Positions 12,001-23,147 are shown, numbered from the stretch's first letter. The stretch: DNA of 64,000 bases from Gautieria morchelliformis (GCA_015179125.1 WHVA01000318.1:1-64000); one strand, 5' to 3'. Notes: a model not told the origin generated them from the sequence alone. Numbers and translations: made by a program.

Positions 12001-15000
12001 AGCGTTGCATCGACACCACAAACTTGAACTTGCGCCGCGCCATTCGTTCCAGCTCACGTTCGAGCTTATCCGTATTGCCTCCAAAGATTTGCACAACTTC
12101 GGGGTTTTCAACACGGTACAGCAACTTGATCGCCTTGCTATAGTTCATCATCCCTGATACCGTACGGTACAATGTTTGCGCCCGGAGAGACGCCCAGATA
12201 CGTGTGCGTAGCGTATACTCAGGTGACGAGCTCTTGAACCCAAGGCAGTAGAACGGGAGATCGTCCACTTTGCTGCTCGACTTTTCGTCACCAGCGAACG
12301 GATTGCCTCCACCAGTTTCGTCCGACAGCATCTTGGTGTCCTTCACAAAGTTGTCCCATTCGATGGGGTGCAGCTGCTTAAGATACTCCAGAAGCGTCAC
12401 GCGGGTGTGCTGGTCCTCCTCGCGAATAATCTCGCGCAAAGAAAGCAAGATTTTCTCTGAGTAGTGTGGGGTAAGCACGGTAAATGTGGGCATCGAGTCA
12501 ACCGGAAGCGGTTCCGGGATGGTCGTAGTGAGCGATTGCGCAAAGAACGAGATGCGGCGCTCAGCCTCGCTGCCAGGTGGGAAGAATTCCCCCTTGAACC
12601 CCTTTTCGGTTTGTGAGATGAAAAATGGGGGTGCGCGTAGTATGCGTCGACCGTCGGTGTCCGACTGAACTTGATGATACAGGAGTTTTTGCACGTGGTC
12701 GATTGAAAGAAGGTGTTCTCGGTACATCGATATTATAATTGCATTCCAAATTTGAGACACGAGCACCTTGAAGACGACATCAATACACGACCAACGTCAC
12801 TCGGGTGAAGGGAAATCGCTCACTTTAGGCTTGTACTTGACTTCCATATCACCCGTGGCTAGAATCTTCGCATAAATCCGCTTCGGCAGCCGGGTGTAGA
12901 TATCAGCCCACGGGGTCCAGATCGACAACCCAAGTGCAAAAGACCGCGCGATGCTGAACACCGTGTTCCAAATGACATACCACAGGAATGTATCCAAGAA
13001 GAACAGGACCAAGTCCATGAGATACATGATTGTCAACGTAAACGCGGCCTGGTTTCTACACAGCGCATTGCCGAAGTACTTGTCATTGCAGCCTTGTATT
13101 TTCATGCCGACCATGACACGGATGGGATCACGGAATGACAGGGTGAGGAAGAAGTACGATTCGGTGAACTTGCACCCAAAGATAAGGACCCAGAGCATGA
13201 TGGACGCGAATCGCGATTTGCGGTCGACCTCAGCGTAGCTTGCCGTGAAGGTTTGACTCGCAAGGTACTTCCGTGACTTGCCTGCTACTCGGTCCCCGAA
13301 CATGCGACCCGAGGGCATAATGGAGAACAAGACCGCGGCAGCGACACCGATGAAAAATTGTACAATTCCGAGAATCAGGGGTAGCTGACTCGAGGAGTTG
13401 TTGAATACTGCAATGTAGATTGTGGGGCCGGTGGTCAATGCGAGTACGACGAAAAGGAAGATGAGTCGCCGTGTCAAGTGTGCGGTGTTATTCCACGTAG
13501 TAGGGATATATGAGAACTCCATGACAGTCGCACAAATCATGATGGTTGTCGCCACAGCACCGCCCAATGCCGTCGCGGACCACGACATAGCGGCAGTGGG
13601 GTTCACGCTGCCAGGGGCGCTGTAAATAGTAGGGGAGTTGAAGGCGGTGTAGAACCAATATAATGATATGTGGACGACCCAAATCCGATTGAAGTTGACA
13701 AGAAGGTGGAGGAAGGAGCGTTTCTCGAAATATGTCTTGAAGAAGGCACGGGACCAGTCGATCCGGTCGAATTTCATGAATCGTTGCGCGGGCGGGACAT
13801 CCACGAGTCGGGTCTGTGAGAGGATGAGTAGGAGCCGAAGCAGGACTACAATGTATGTAGGCGTACCTTGTCGGTAAGAAGAATGCGCGCGATGCCTTCC
13901 GGATACCAGAACATTTGGTTGACATCATCATAACCGATGATCTGATCGTGGTCCCTCTCGCGGCGTACAAACTTTCCTTCAACAACCTCGTAGCCTTGGT
14001 CACGGACGAAACGGTAGAGAGGCTTGATGACTGCGCGGAGATAAAGCCCCTCCGGGACAGGCTCGATGCGGTTCTGGCACTCGGGGGAGCGGTAGTAGTC
14101 GTCTGCGCACTTGAAGATGAAGCACAGACACTCCGGCACGAATCGGACCTGTGCAGCTTCGCCCCAGCAGAGGAGATAAAGCGCAAGCTGACGGAGCCGA
14201 TCATACTGGCTCATGTTGTTCATCGCCTGTCGCCACCGTTCGTGAGCGGATTGGAGAGACTTTTCTGAGTTGGAGAGCGGCCGGCACCACGCTTGACGCT
14301 TTTAAGCCGTTGCAGTCCTGGGTTTTGCGTCGCGCCGACGGCGTCATCGAGGTCGAGCTGAGCAGCGAAGTACCATTTGCGGTAGTTGGCATGCTCTCCA
14401 CCAATGTAGTCAGCGTGGAGTGTGAGCAGTGCCTGATTTGGGGTCATCCGCGACGCACGGCTGTCGAGGAGCTGCATGAGAAAGTCGAACTACGACAGGG
14501 TCAAAAGGGGGACAACAAAGCGACTGAGGAATCACAAACCATGTTCCGCATCGAATCACGCTGAAAGCCAAATTTCTGCGTTAGATCGAGGAATATGTCT
14601 TCGATCTCCCTGGCGCAGGGTCAGTAACTGCGGAGCACATTGCATTGTGAGACACCGAACGCACTCCTTAGACAAGGGAATCTGGCGTTCTGCGGTCCAT
14701 GCAGCGTACGGTTCTCGAGTTGGGCTGCTATGAAAATCGGTAGCCGTAGGGGTATAGTCATGGAGATACTCCGCCGACGGTGCATAGCGTGGCCCGTAGG
14801 CCTCTGCCTCAGAATCGGTGTCACCATCACGTTTGTGCGCTAGGGACATGTAAGACAAGAATGAAGGCTAATATTGAAAGACCCACGATATGTGTCGTAA
14901 GTGCCCTGGTTGTCGTAATATCGCTCTCCTGGTGCGCTTCCGTCTGAATGGACAGTGTCCCTGCGGTCGTAGGCGTTGTCCATGTCGGACTCGTCGTAGT

Positions 15001-15037
15001 ACCTTTTGTTAGCGAATGGATCGGGTCCTCGCGACAT
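9095..15037 (-). CDS. FKS1: 1,3-beta-glucan synthase catalytic subunit (FKS type), 14 exons
   Basis: Integral plasma-membrane GT48 enzyme that polymerises UDP-glucose into cell-wall 1,3-beta-glucan; target of echinocandins. Exons (minus): 15037-14887, 14839-14665, 14609-14540, 14489-13867, 13813-12824, 12766-11129, 11076-11037, 10985-10806, 10751-10157, 10101-9852, 9798-9474, 9405-9400, 9343-9270, 9214-9095; about 1745 residues, the usual size. Introns are 47-68 nt with GT..AG ends, and all junctions keep phase. Conserved blocks: [18 protein letters not shown] near the N-terminus, the catalytic loop in exon 6 ([20 protein letters not shown]), and multiple membrane spans on both sides. Hot spot 1 reads FLTLSFRDP (about 562-570), hot spot 2 DWIKRCII (about 1266). 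Start chosen at [15 protein letters not shown], with no earlier exon visible. Exon 4 is one base out of frame at the four-A run (plus 14261-14264); this may be a sequencing error or a real lesion. Exon 12 is only 6 nt. Confidence 0.95.
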
Positions 15038-16477
15038 GGCGACGCTTTCAAGTACCTGGTCGCTATCTGTTCGACGTAATGGTGGTCCGAAGCAAGAGTG
15101 GAGCGTGGCATGCCCATATGTGACATGTGTGACTTTCCCCTTTCGCCGCGTCCCGTTAATGGAGAACTTCTGCTGGCAACTGGCACGCGTCACAGGTCCT
15201 CACGACCATACGTCAGCTGTACCCATCCCTCGTGTCCCACGTGAGGCAAAGTTCATTTCTGGCTGCAGCGCGGTATGCGGGTTCGGCTCGCCTCTGCTCC
15301 AATAAACAGCAATGCATGCATCATTTATCGCAGACGCCGCGAGACCCGAAGTAATCCCGAACCCTCCTCGGTGAGCTCAGTGCAAACTAGAGTGAAATGG
15401 TGAGCTGCATATCTAAGAGTAAGGTGTAGGTAAAGACCATGGTAACGGTGTCTTTACCTCAACCACTCATTTCATTTTTCATCTGCAGTATTAGGATGCG
15501 CCACGTCCAGATCCAGACAAAGGAATCTGAGCTTGCACATTGCCAACTTCTGTCAGGCTTAGTCCTAATCTGTCGCCGACCACCTCAGACCCGCGGGATT
15601 CACTAGTGAGACACGACGGGTAGACACATGTTAAACATTTTTGTTTCTTCCTTCGCGTCCTGATGGTCCCGAGCCTCCAGCAGACCCGCTACATAAACCA
15701 GTCGAGCTGACTGACCATCGATGCATATTTTCTGATGGACTCATTCACATCCACGCACCTGAATTTACACAAAAACCTGGCAGCAACACCTTACTTCAAG
15801 TGCCACTAGTCATAGCGCGTGTCTTCTCTGTTTCTCACAGTACATTCTTTTGATCCCCTCGTTGATTGCAGAGACGCTACCGGCTTGATATCACACACAC
15901 AAACAACTCCCCGACCAAGATAATCAGGCCACACGAGTCTCCGCCGCTATGCTATTGTCGCTGTTTGGGTTTAGGGGTTGGGATCGCTGCTCACGCTCGA
16001 TCTCGGAGCAGGCATCCCGTCTCATTTTTTAAAGCATCTCAGCTGCAAGGGTCAGAGCGTACCCATGAGGGTGTCCTCCCGCGTACGAGACCGGTGGATC
16101 TTTAGACAGACCACTGCTTTTTATGCTCGAGAAAGACTTGGTTTAACAGATTAATTCTGAGCGCAAGCTTTCAGCTCCCAGGACCAAGTGCTCGGAAACC
16201 GTCGGAGTTGGCCAAGCTCTTGTGACGTTCCTCTGCGCAAGTCGCCAATGGGTCGTGTGCCCCCCACACGCACAAGCCACAGTGTATTTAGAACTTCCGA
16301 GGCATATTTCTTATCCTGCAATGCTTCAGGCTAACAGACGTATCATGAATATAAAAGACGGAAGACAGCGGATGATGTCATATTTGTACCTACCAGGTGA
16401 CCAAGTTTTACCAGAAAGCGGTCAAAAGCGGACGCACAAAGGCCCCACTTGGCAACTCGTTCTTCTCTCACACCGCC
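15038..16477. promoter_or_regulatory. Divergent intergenic region between FKS and the HABP4/Stf2-like gene
   Basis: The two genes start 1.44 kb apart and point away from each other, so this stretch must contain both 5' regions. A TATA-like ATAAAAG lies at 16351-16357, about 120 bp before the plus-strand ATG, with a CRE-like TGATGTCA just downstream. A 9-bp inverted repeat (GGTAAAGAC at 15429-15437 and its complement at 15450-15458, 12-nt spacer) lies about 400 bp from the FKS start. No ORF here is convincing. Confidence 0.45.
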
Positions 16478-17140
16478 ATGACCCGTACCGAACGAAGCTT
16501 CAGCCCGCGCGCTGTGATCAGAGATAGGTTGGCATTTGGTCTGAGTCCCCGAGTCCGTCCGTCTTACTCGTTGTCTAGATCCGAGTCCAAGTCCGGTCTC
16601 GACAAGTCATCCCGCAAGGGCGGCGCTGGAGCACACAACTGGGGTTCTTACGCTGATGAGCAGGACCACGAGTACCGTGCGTTGGAGGATTATGAGGACG
16701 AGGGTCTGGCTGCTGCTGAGGATGGTACGTTGGAGACCTGTTAATTACGAAGCGGCACTAAGACATGCATTTGTGCATTTGAGTTTAGTGAAGGAAGAAC
16801 TCGCTGCTGACGTATCAAAGGCTTCTCACGATGGAAGTTTGACAGAAAGAAGATCAAGCGTTGTCAGCGAGCAGGAGAGGCAGCAAGCGAGGGAGTTCAG
16901 AGCAAAGGCCCTCAAGGATGGCTGTGCGTATCCAGTACAACCGTTGGTTGACCTTCTTACACCTTGGTGTACATCACAGCTGACCTGGGTGCCATCGCTC
17001 GCACCTCGGCCGCGGTGTCCTCGTCACCACCTGGGAAGGCATCGACTGTCACGGTCACGACCGACGCCGAGGTATTGTTCCTCCAACAACTTCCACAGTT
17101 TTATTCTGAGTCTTTCTCAGACCGGCGTCCCTATCTGAAC
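16478..17140 (+). CDS. Small HABP4/Stf2-like (hyaluronan/mRNA-binding family) protein, 5 exons
   Basis: Exons 16478-16527, 16579-16724, 16789-16923, 16980-17071 and 17123-17140 join in phase to about 146 residues; introns are 51-64 nt with good GT..AG ends. The start MTRTERSFSPRAVIRDR follows CACCGCC, a fair Kozak context. After the first junction comes SKSGLDKSSRKGGAG, then AHNWGS, the KGGAG.HNWG motif of the HABP4/SERBP1/Stf2 family. An acidic segment (EDYEDEGLAAAED) follows, then SEQERQQAREFRAKALKDG and the C-terminal DLGAIARTSAAVSSSPP. Family members bind RNA or ribosomes, and yeast Stf2 supports desiccation tolerance; a cytosolic stress or translation role is inferred. The last short exon (ending TGVPI) is the least certain; without that splice the frame stops at 17203. 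Confidence 0.75.
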
Positions 17141-18309
17141 ATAACTGTGCTAAAGTATACTCAATGCCAACAAACGAAAATGGTCAAAGCAATGTTTTTG
17201 TAATTGTATCTTCGAATATCCAATCCACTTTTCATGTTCAGGTCAAATGAGCCTGCATTCAGGGAGTCGGGTGATCGTCCTCAAATATAACCAACCCTTG
17301 TTGGTGGTACACGCACCCAGACCTATTTTCGTGGACAGATGGTCCCATTGTCCCTTCTGCTCTCGCAAGGTTTCTCGTGTACCCTTGAGAGTCTACTTTT
17401 TATGCAAAAAGGACACCTTTGCATGGGCGAACTTGGTCGGATAACAGCCGGCCTTATACTCGGGATGTGGATCGGCGTCATCAGAAGTTCCGCGCCCCTG
17501 GTATGGACCTCGGTCCATAGAATAGACCCATTCCCACATAGATAAGATAGCGGCCATCCAAGCTCAACTACCATTAAGCGCCCGTTAACCCTATCACATA
17601 ATCGGCCGAAATCTGTAGTTCAGATTTGGGGTTTAGGTATTTAAGTGTAACTAGGGGTCCCCATGCTTTAGAGACCACCGGGGACCCATGGTTGTGTTGA
17701 AACTCAGGTGCCGTGCAAATTCCATAAAGCTATTACGTAAAACACCCGCCAACGTGCAACTTTATAAACTCCGCCGGGTACTTCCGGGCGGCCAATATCT
17801 GCCAGAATTCGGCGCTTAAGGGTAGTTGGGTTTGGATGGCAGCTATCTTACATAACGCGTACATACACAAATCAACACGCTGACGTGTATGTAATTACTC
17901 TTTGCCAGTCAGATGAACTCAACTACAAGTACCGTAGTATCTCCAGAGTCGTCAAGACATAACTACATTCTTTCATAACGAGCTCACCTACCGAGGATCT
18001 CGGACGCGCAACGAGTCAATCCACGCCACAGCATCGATATGGATAGCTTGCACATGTTCTTCGCGTACTGTCGCCAGTGAGGTTTTACTGAGGCACAGTC
18101 TTTTGCTAGCTACAAATTACACACCTGAACCGGTCTCTTTCTTTCGAGATTGAGCAATTTTTGGAATACTATTCATGCTTTGGCATGTCGCTCGGATAAA
18201 GGAGAATACTGCACCATTACGACCAAGTTAGGGTCAGAAAACGAGTAACGAGTAATCAGTATAGTCACAGTGCACACGCACAATTCTCCAAGTCCATCGG
18301 CCTCTCGCG
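17141..18309. other. Intergenic DNA, nothing assigned
   Basis: This contains the 3' flank of the HABP4/Stf2-like gene. Short frames at 17247-17574 on both strands lack motifs and plausible introns. No repeat shared with the rest of the window was seen. Confidence 0.5.
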
Positions 18310-18708
18310 ATGCCTCTGTTGAACCCCTTGATGACAGCATGGAGATATATAGATGGAATTGAGAGTGCACCGGACAGCCCATTAGATGGGGAGGATGCTG
18401 AACCCGAATCCAATTCGGGAGAAGACAGCGATGACTCGCCAGATGAGGACTCGGTGGCAGAAGAGCCTGAGGATGAACCCGAGTCGGACGACAATGACGT
18501 TAATTTTAGTGACGATGGCTATAGGTCGCCATGGTACAAGGATATATATAGCACAGGTATAGACCTGAGATGTTACAGATACTATATTGTCGACCATCAG
18601 CCCAATTCTAGTGTATCATTTACCCCGATACTAAAGGCTGGTACTTCCGTGGGCATCTTCCGGAAGACTAGTATCTCACTGGTTGCGAGTGTACATACTG
18701 ATGGTTAG
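18310..18708 (+). CDS. Hypothetical acidic low-complexity protein (uncertain)
   Basis: A 132-codon frame with a strongly acidic stretch at about residues 20-65, rich in Asp/Glu/Ser (for example EDSDDSPDEDSVAEEPEDEP), and no recognisable domain. There is no signal peptide or membrane segment. Acidic Ser/Asp/Glu tracts occur in many unrelated nuclear or disordered proteins, so no function can be inferred. A possible intron donor (GTATAG) follows CACAG near 18557, so the true C-terminus may differ. The complement of the acidic tract is also open (Ser/Gly-rich, 18494-18234), so coding on either strand is unproven. Confidence 0.3.
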   Translation: MPLLNPLMTAWRYIDGIESAPDSPLDGEDAEPESNSGEDSDDSPDEDSVAEEPEDEPESDDNDVNFSDDGYRSPWYKDIYSTGIDLRCYRYYIVDHQPNSSVSFTPILKAGTSVGIFRKTSISLVASVHTDG

Positions 18709-18933
18709 CCACTAGCTGCATTTCATGGCCAGATACCGGCTGAATTGCGGCAGGTCAAAAGGGGTTGCAATATTTAAAAACCAGATCTAGGCGGTTTTGC
18801 TGATGTCCGAATGGCGAAATCATGATGATGCTCCACTAGGTACCATCTAGCTATCTGGCTTGGACCAGCTCAATATACACTACTGTACCCTTGGCAATGT
18901 AATAAGCTGCCTAGCCTTCTCTCTGCGCCCTCC

Positions 18934-21428
18934 ATGACAAGTCCCTCGGATCCTGAAATTACCCTGTTACCCCGGGCCTCCACGCTGCCGTCTAAGAAGT
19001 TTCGACGGTACTATGCATTTCTAGCACCGCTGCGGTCACCTCTGCGACGAAACTACTACATACTATTGTTCCTCCACAGCCTCTTAATCGTCATCCATCT
19101 TGTCCTTTTGGCCATTATATTTGCACCTCCCGGTCATCTAGAACACCGTGTCAGCGTAGCCTTGGGCCGCCAGTCCAATGCTTTACAGAGTGCCATCGTA
19201 GTGATTTCTATGGCTTTCAATGTGGTGAGTTCGTTGTCGACTCTTCTTGGTGATTGATAATACCTTACTCGTAATGGAGACCTTCCTAGCTGCCATCCTT
19301 TTCCTGATTCAACAACTCGCCCATCGCCGAGCCTTGCATACACGACAAACCTTGACGGCAGTGCACGATACCTTCAGCGCATGGGGAGGTATTGGCTCCG
19401 CTCTGTCAGTGATGTACGCCCAGCGTAAGCGAGCGACGGCTTTATGGCGCCTTTTTTGTGTAACGGCATATCTGGTGGGGATGTCCGGTCTGCACATTAC
19501 CACGCCAGGTTTGTTCTCCGTGGCTACATTCAACAACACATTCCCCGGAACAGTCGACGCGAAATCCAGAAACCCTGTGTTCTCCTGGCCTCCGTCTATC
19601 TAGTAGGTTTTAGTAACTTCAATAGCCTCTACCATATAACACAATTCTGATAACAATTGCAAACCAAGTCAAAATTTGGATGACGCATCCTATGTGCTGC
19701 CGATGCTGAACCTTCTACAACACACCAACACCACAATCGGCCTCAATGGCAATGTCATCTTCGACGTTGTGGGGCCGGCCCAAGATGATGTCACAGGTGA
19801 TTTTCGGCCCCTCAGCGAGGATATAGGAGTCAATGCCACGGCCTTCCATGTAACCTGTGGTCTTCTGCCACAAGCCCGCCAGAACGGCACATCCAATGGC
19901 ACGGTGTGGAGTATCTCTACACCTTTGAGGAATAGCGGTCAATATTTTGATGCTGCGCCTATAAGATTACTCAGTATGGCCAACGCGGGCGTATGTCGGT
20001 GTATCTCTAACTTGATTATCCAGCCCGCTATGGGATTAGATTTCTTCCAGATACCGGTTACGCAACTGACCAGTCAATAGCGGTACCGCAATCACATCTT
20101 CTGCACAACATACAATATCGCTGAGACAAAATTTGTTTAATACAGGCTCAGACAGCGCTTTTGTACGCCTCAGTTAATGTCACTGACGATCAAGGCAGCC
20201 CCGCAACCACGCTTCAGCTTGATCCTCTAATGCCAGGAGGTATGTTTCCGGTTGTCTCTACTTATCTGCTTGACTAAACCTCCTGTACGATCCAGTGCCT
20301 GATCGGAACCAACCTGATTTTCCGCCCGCGATCATTGCTTGCAACCTAAACCTGACTAATATGCAGGTCTATGTTGATTCTAGTTCCAAAAACATTACTG
20401 CAGGTTCGATGCCTATCAGGACCGTACAGTCAACCTGGCAAGACTGGAAGGCACCAGATCTCAGTACTGATCCTCTCATAGCGTCGGTGATTCCAGTTCT
20501 TCTATGTACTGATGTCGATACTGAGGAATTGGTCCAAAAGTGGGGTTCAATCTTTAACATTGGTACGCTGAGTTCGACACCAGCGAACTTGTGCGCCTCA
20601 CCACGGCTTACTTTCGGCCTGAACCATACTTGTCAAACATTTGACTATCTCACAATCACAGAAAAGTCAGATCCCTCTTCCTGGGGTTTGTGCACTGAAC
20701 AATATTTACTTTTATAGATTTCTGAATGACCGCCTACAATTACGACCCGATTCACAAGTTGCGTATGTCGATGGCTCAACAATCAAGCTGAAAGACCTCG
20801 AAATGGCCTTGGAAAATATGACGGCGGCAGTGTACTGGAGTGGTGAGCATATCCGTCCAAGGGCGTCATAGTGTATGCTTCAGTCAGTGCATAGCGGCGA
20901 ATAACCCCCCTTCGTTACCCGGAGACCCTGACTATAGAGCTTCGTCTCTAAATACGATGAATATTCGGGTCTCAAACCCGAATGCGCAGTTGAATGTACG
21001 TGGTGATCTTTATAAAGGGTCCAAATTCTAGACCTAATAATCCGGTATTGCTAACTCCAATGTCCCTAATCCCTGTCACATTATGATCACTAGCTCAATA
21101 TCGTGCCAGTGCGTGTATTTCGGAACGTGCCTTGCCATGCTGACGGCCTGGCTAGGTGGCCTGCGGCCTGTGTGTTTCGATCGCGCTTCTTGTACTAGCC
21201 CTCGCCATCGTGCGACTGCCAGGACAAAGTACAAGCACCCTCGATTCAGAACTAAACGTGTTTGGCCTCTTGCAATTTATGTGGCTGCTTGGGACAGGGT
21301 CGGATGCCCAATCACAGGTGGCGGAAGTGGAGAGACCGACCACGGATAACCTGCGCCAGGCGGGTATGATTGATATTCGTTTAGGATCTCTTGTTCATCG
21401 TGGACGGTGGGAGGAGGAAGATGAATAA
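18934..21428 (+). CDS. Multi-exon glycosylated membrane protein of unknown function
   Basis: Well-supported exons: 18934-19224, 19280-19602, 19669 to about 19990, an exon ending at 20239, 20296-20665, 20718-20842, 20895-20995, 21094-21108 and 21156-21428. Most introns are 47-66 nt; the one at 20996-21093 is 98 nt. The join between about 19990 and 20150 is unresolved. N-terminal part: hydrophobic segments (YYILLFLHSLLIVIHLVLLA; TFLAAILFLIQQLA) and a third near AYLVGMSGLH. A long luminal or extracellular region follows with many N-glycosylation sequons (NTT, NGT, NVT, NLT, NIT, NMT). A C-terminal span (VSIALLVLALAIV) and a short cytosolic tail with the block RPTTDNLRQAGMIDIRL end the protein. 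The layout resembles 'transmembrane protein' families of unknown function expanded in some Agaricomycetes, but I name no role. The reading frame seems intact wherever I could check it. Confidence 0.7.
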
Positions 21429-21476
21429 ACTTACTGAATGACTTCTGTACAATAAGTGCCTTCGTGGATGGAGGAA

Positions 21477-21894
21477 TGTTAGTAACTACTGGGATTGGAA
21501 ATAGTGAGAGGGGAATGGGTCAAGACAGTGTACTTTGATATGGGAAATGCTCCACAGGCTACATGCAGCTGTGGAGCAGGAGCAGAGATGTGGATAGTGA
21601 CCCTGCTGATCACTATCCAAGCAAGGACCTAGGAATAACATACAAAGCTCCAGTCTACATGAAACATAGCTCATAATCAGTGGAGCTAGTCAGGGGAATT
21701 GAAAGTAAAACATATCACTCCTGTGCTGCATGTATGCAGACACTTGGCAAGGGAATTCCCACCTCTGTACCTCTCTCCTGAGGTAGCTGCTTCTTCAGTC
21801 CATATATGAGACTGTCACCTGTAATATCTGCCATGTCTGACGTCCCTGTGTGGTACTGTAAGTACCACAGCAATATATTCCTGTTTTGACCACA
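21477..21894 (+). mobile_element. LTR of an unassigned LTR element, followed by a primer-site-like motif
   Basis: The segment begins TGTTAGTAACTACTGGG and ends CCACA; it is followed at once by TTTGGGCGCC, which looks like a tRNA primer-binding site. Its first about 230 bp recur at 22209-22437. Together these look like the two LTRs of a small or internally deleted element with only about 315 bp between them, the second LTR cut off by another insertion. A more diverged relative begins TGATAGTAACTACTAG at 45185. Confidence 0.6.
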
Positions 21895-22208
21895 TTTGGG
21901 CGCCTGCTGATCAGGGCAGGTCCCATAGTCGGTGCTATAGCTTGGTTTTTAGACCAGAGACTCCAATAACCATATAATGTGCCATATCTATCCTAGATAT
22001 GACATCATCACATTCTAGTGCTGGTGCACACAGATGCATATGCATCTTGAATATGTCCCAATTAATAAATTCATTTAGTAGGTTGGTAGACCATAGAATA
22101 ATGTGAAATAGTTGCTATTCCATTTATTCTAACACTTCAGGGGTGAAACAGTATTTTTTCTGGATGTTTTATCATACATTTTGTAGTAGCTAGCTACTTA
22201 AGCTAAAA

Positions 22209-22437
22209 TGTTAGTAACTACTAGGATTTGAAATAGTGAGAGAATGGGTCAAAATAATGGCTTTTGATATAGAAAATGCCCCACAGGCTGCATACAGCTG
22301 TGGAGCAGGAACAAAGATGAGGATAGTGATCCTGCTGATCACTATCCAAGCGGGGACCTAGGAGTCCTCTACAAAGTTCCTGTCTACATGAAATATAGCT
22401 CATAATCAGTGGAGCTAGTCAGGGGAATAGAAACTAT
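22209..22437 (+). mobile_element. Partial second copy of the TGTTAGTAACTACT LTR
   Basis: A direct repeat of 21477-21710 with roughly 85-90 percent identity by eye (for example AGCTGTGGAGCAGGA and CCTGCTGATCACTATCCAAG in both). It ends abruptly at 22437 where a gag fragment of another element begins. The DNA between the two copies contains, on the minus strand from about 22133, a sequence starting TGTTAGAATAAATGG that is also found at 31713. Confidence 0.6.
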
Positions 22438-22671
22438 TTTTTTTTTGTATCCGTAGCAGGGGTCGCTTTGGATTTTTTTCCCATCTTTATTGCATGGCCT
22501 TTGGCTTTTGCAGCAGAAGAGGTTGCTCGGGTGCATTCGCAGGCGACGTGACCTCCTTTGCCGCAGAAGAGGCAGAGGTTGTTGTCCATGCAACGCTGGT
22601 GTTTTGCAGGGGTTAGTTTTCCATCCTTCCCAAGTTTGTTGGAAAGGTTGGGAGTGGTCTTTCAGGCATTG
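22438..22671 (-). mobile_element. Ty3/gypsy gag fragment with CCHC zinc knuckle
   Basis: Minus-strand translation gives HQRCMDNNLCLFCGKGGHVA followed by CECTR: a nucleocapsid knuckle C-x2-C-x4-H-x4-C in the sequence context typical of Ty3/gypsy Gag. A basic Lys/Ala-rich tail follows. Only about 230 bp remain, bounded by the partial LTR on one side and a tandem repeat on the other. Confidence 0.65.
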
Positions 22672-23147
22672 TGTCAAGATTGGTTTTTAGGCATTAATAT
22701 CGTGTATTAGTGAACACAGCGAATGCCCGAATAACTTGTGCGAATAAGTATGCCGTTCGGCGAATAGGTGAACCAATAAATGTTCACAAGATAAGAGGGC
22801 TGCCCGAGCGGAGCTCACCCTATCTACAGTCGTAGCGAAATAGCCCGTGGCACTTGACGATGTAATGTACAAGGTGTCACGGAAGGGTTGTCTAAGTAGT
22901 GACAATCCTGTCAAGATTGGATTTTGGGCGTTAATATCCATGTTAGTGGCGAATGCCCGAATAGCGTGTGCGATCTAGCGAATCGCCCAGCGAACAGTAC
23001 CGAAGAGGTAAGGGTTAAGAAGTAAGAGGGTTACTCGAAAGGAATTCGCCCTGATCTACAGTCATAGTGAAATAGCCTGTGGCACTTGACAATGTAACGT
23101 GCAAGGTGTCATGGAAAGGTTGTCTAAGTGGCGACAATCCTTTCACC
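22672..23147. repeat. Tandem pair of 237-bp repeat units
   Basis: Unit A (22672-22908) and unit B (22909-23147) both begin TGTCAAGATTGG and end GACAATCC, and share long blocks such as CCCGTGGCACTTGACGATGT versus CCTGTGGCACTTGACAATGT. Identity is roughly 75-80 percent by eye. TGTCAAG is a possible LTR start, so this may be two abutting LTRs of one family, but no other element part is recognisable next to them. Confidence 0.7.

Noticed and set aside
11138-12668. Several long plus-strand frames opposite the FKS exons
   Set aside because: They are complements of the conserved catalytic exon of FKS, with no motif and no splice logic of their own.
14476-15305. Plus-strand frames over the first FKS exons
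   Set aside because: The minus strand gives spliced FKS N-terminal sequence with conserved blocks; the plus frames have none.
17247-17574. Short frames on both strands downstream of the HABP4/Stf2-like gene
   Set aside because: Composition and lack of motifs or introns suggest chance frames.
22672-23147. Interpretation of two tandem units as a CRISPR-like or satellite array
   Set aside because: Only two long units without spacers; CRISPR is not expected in a fungal nuclear genome.
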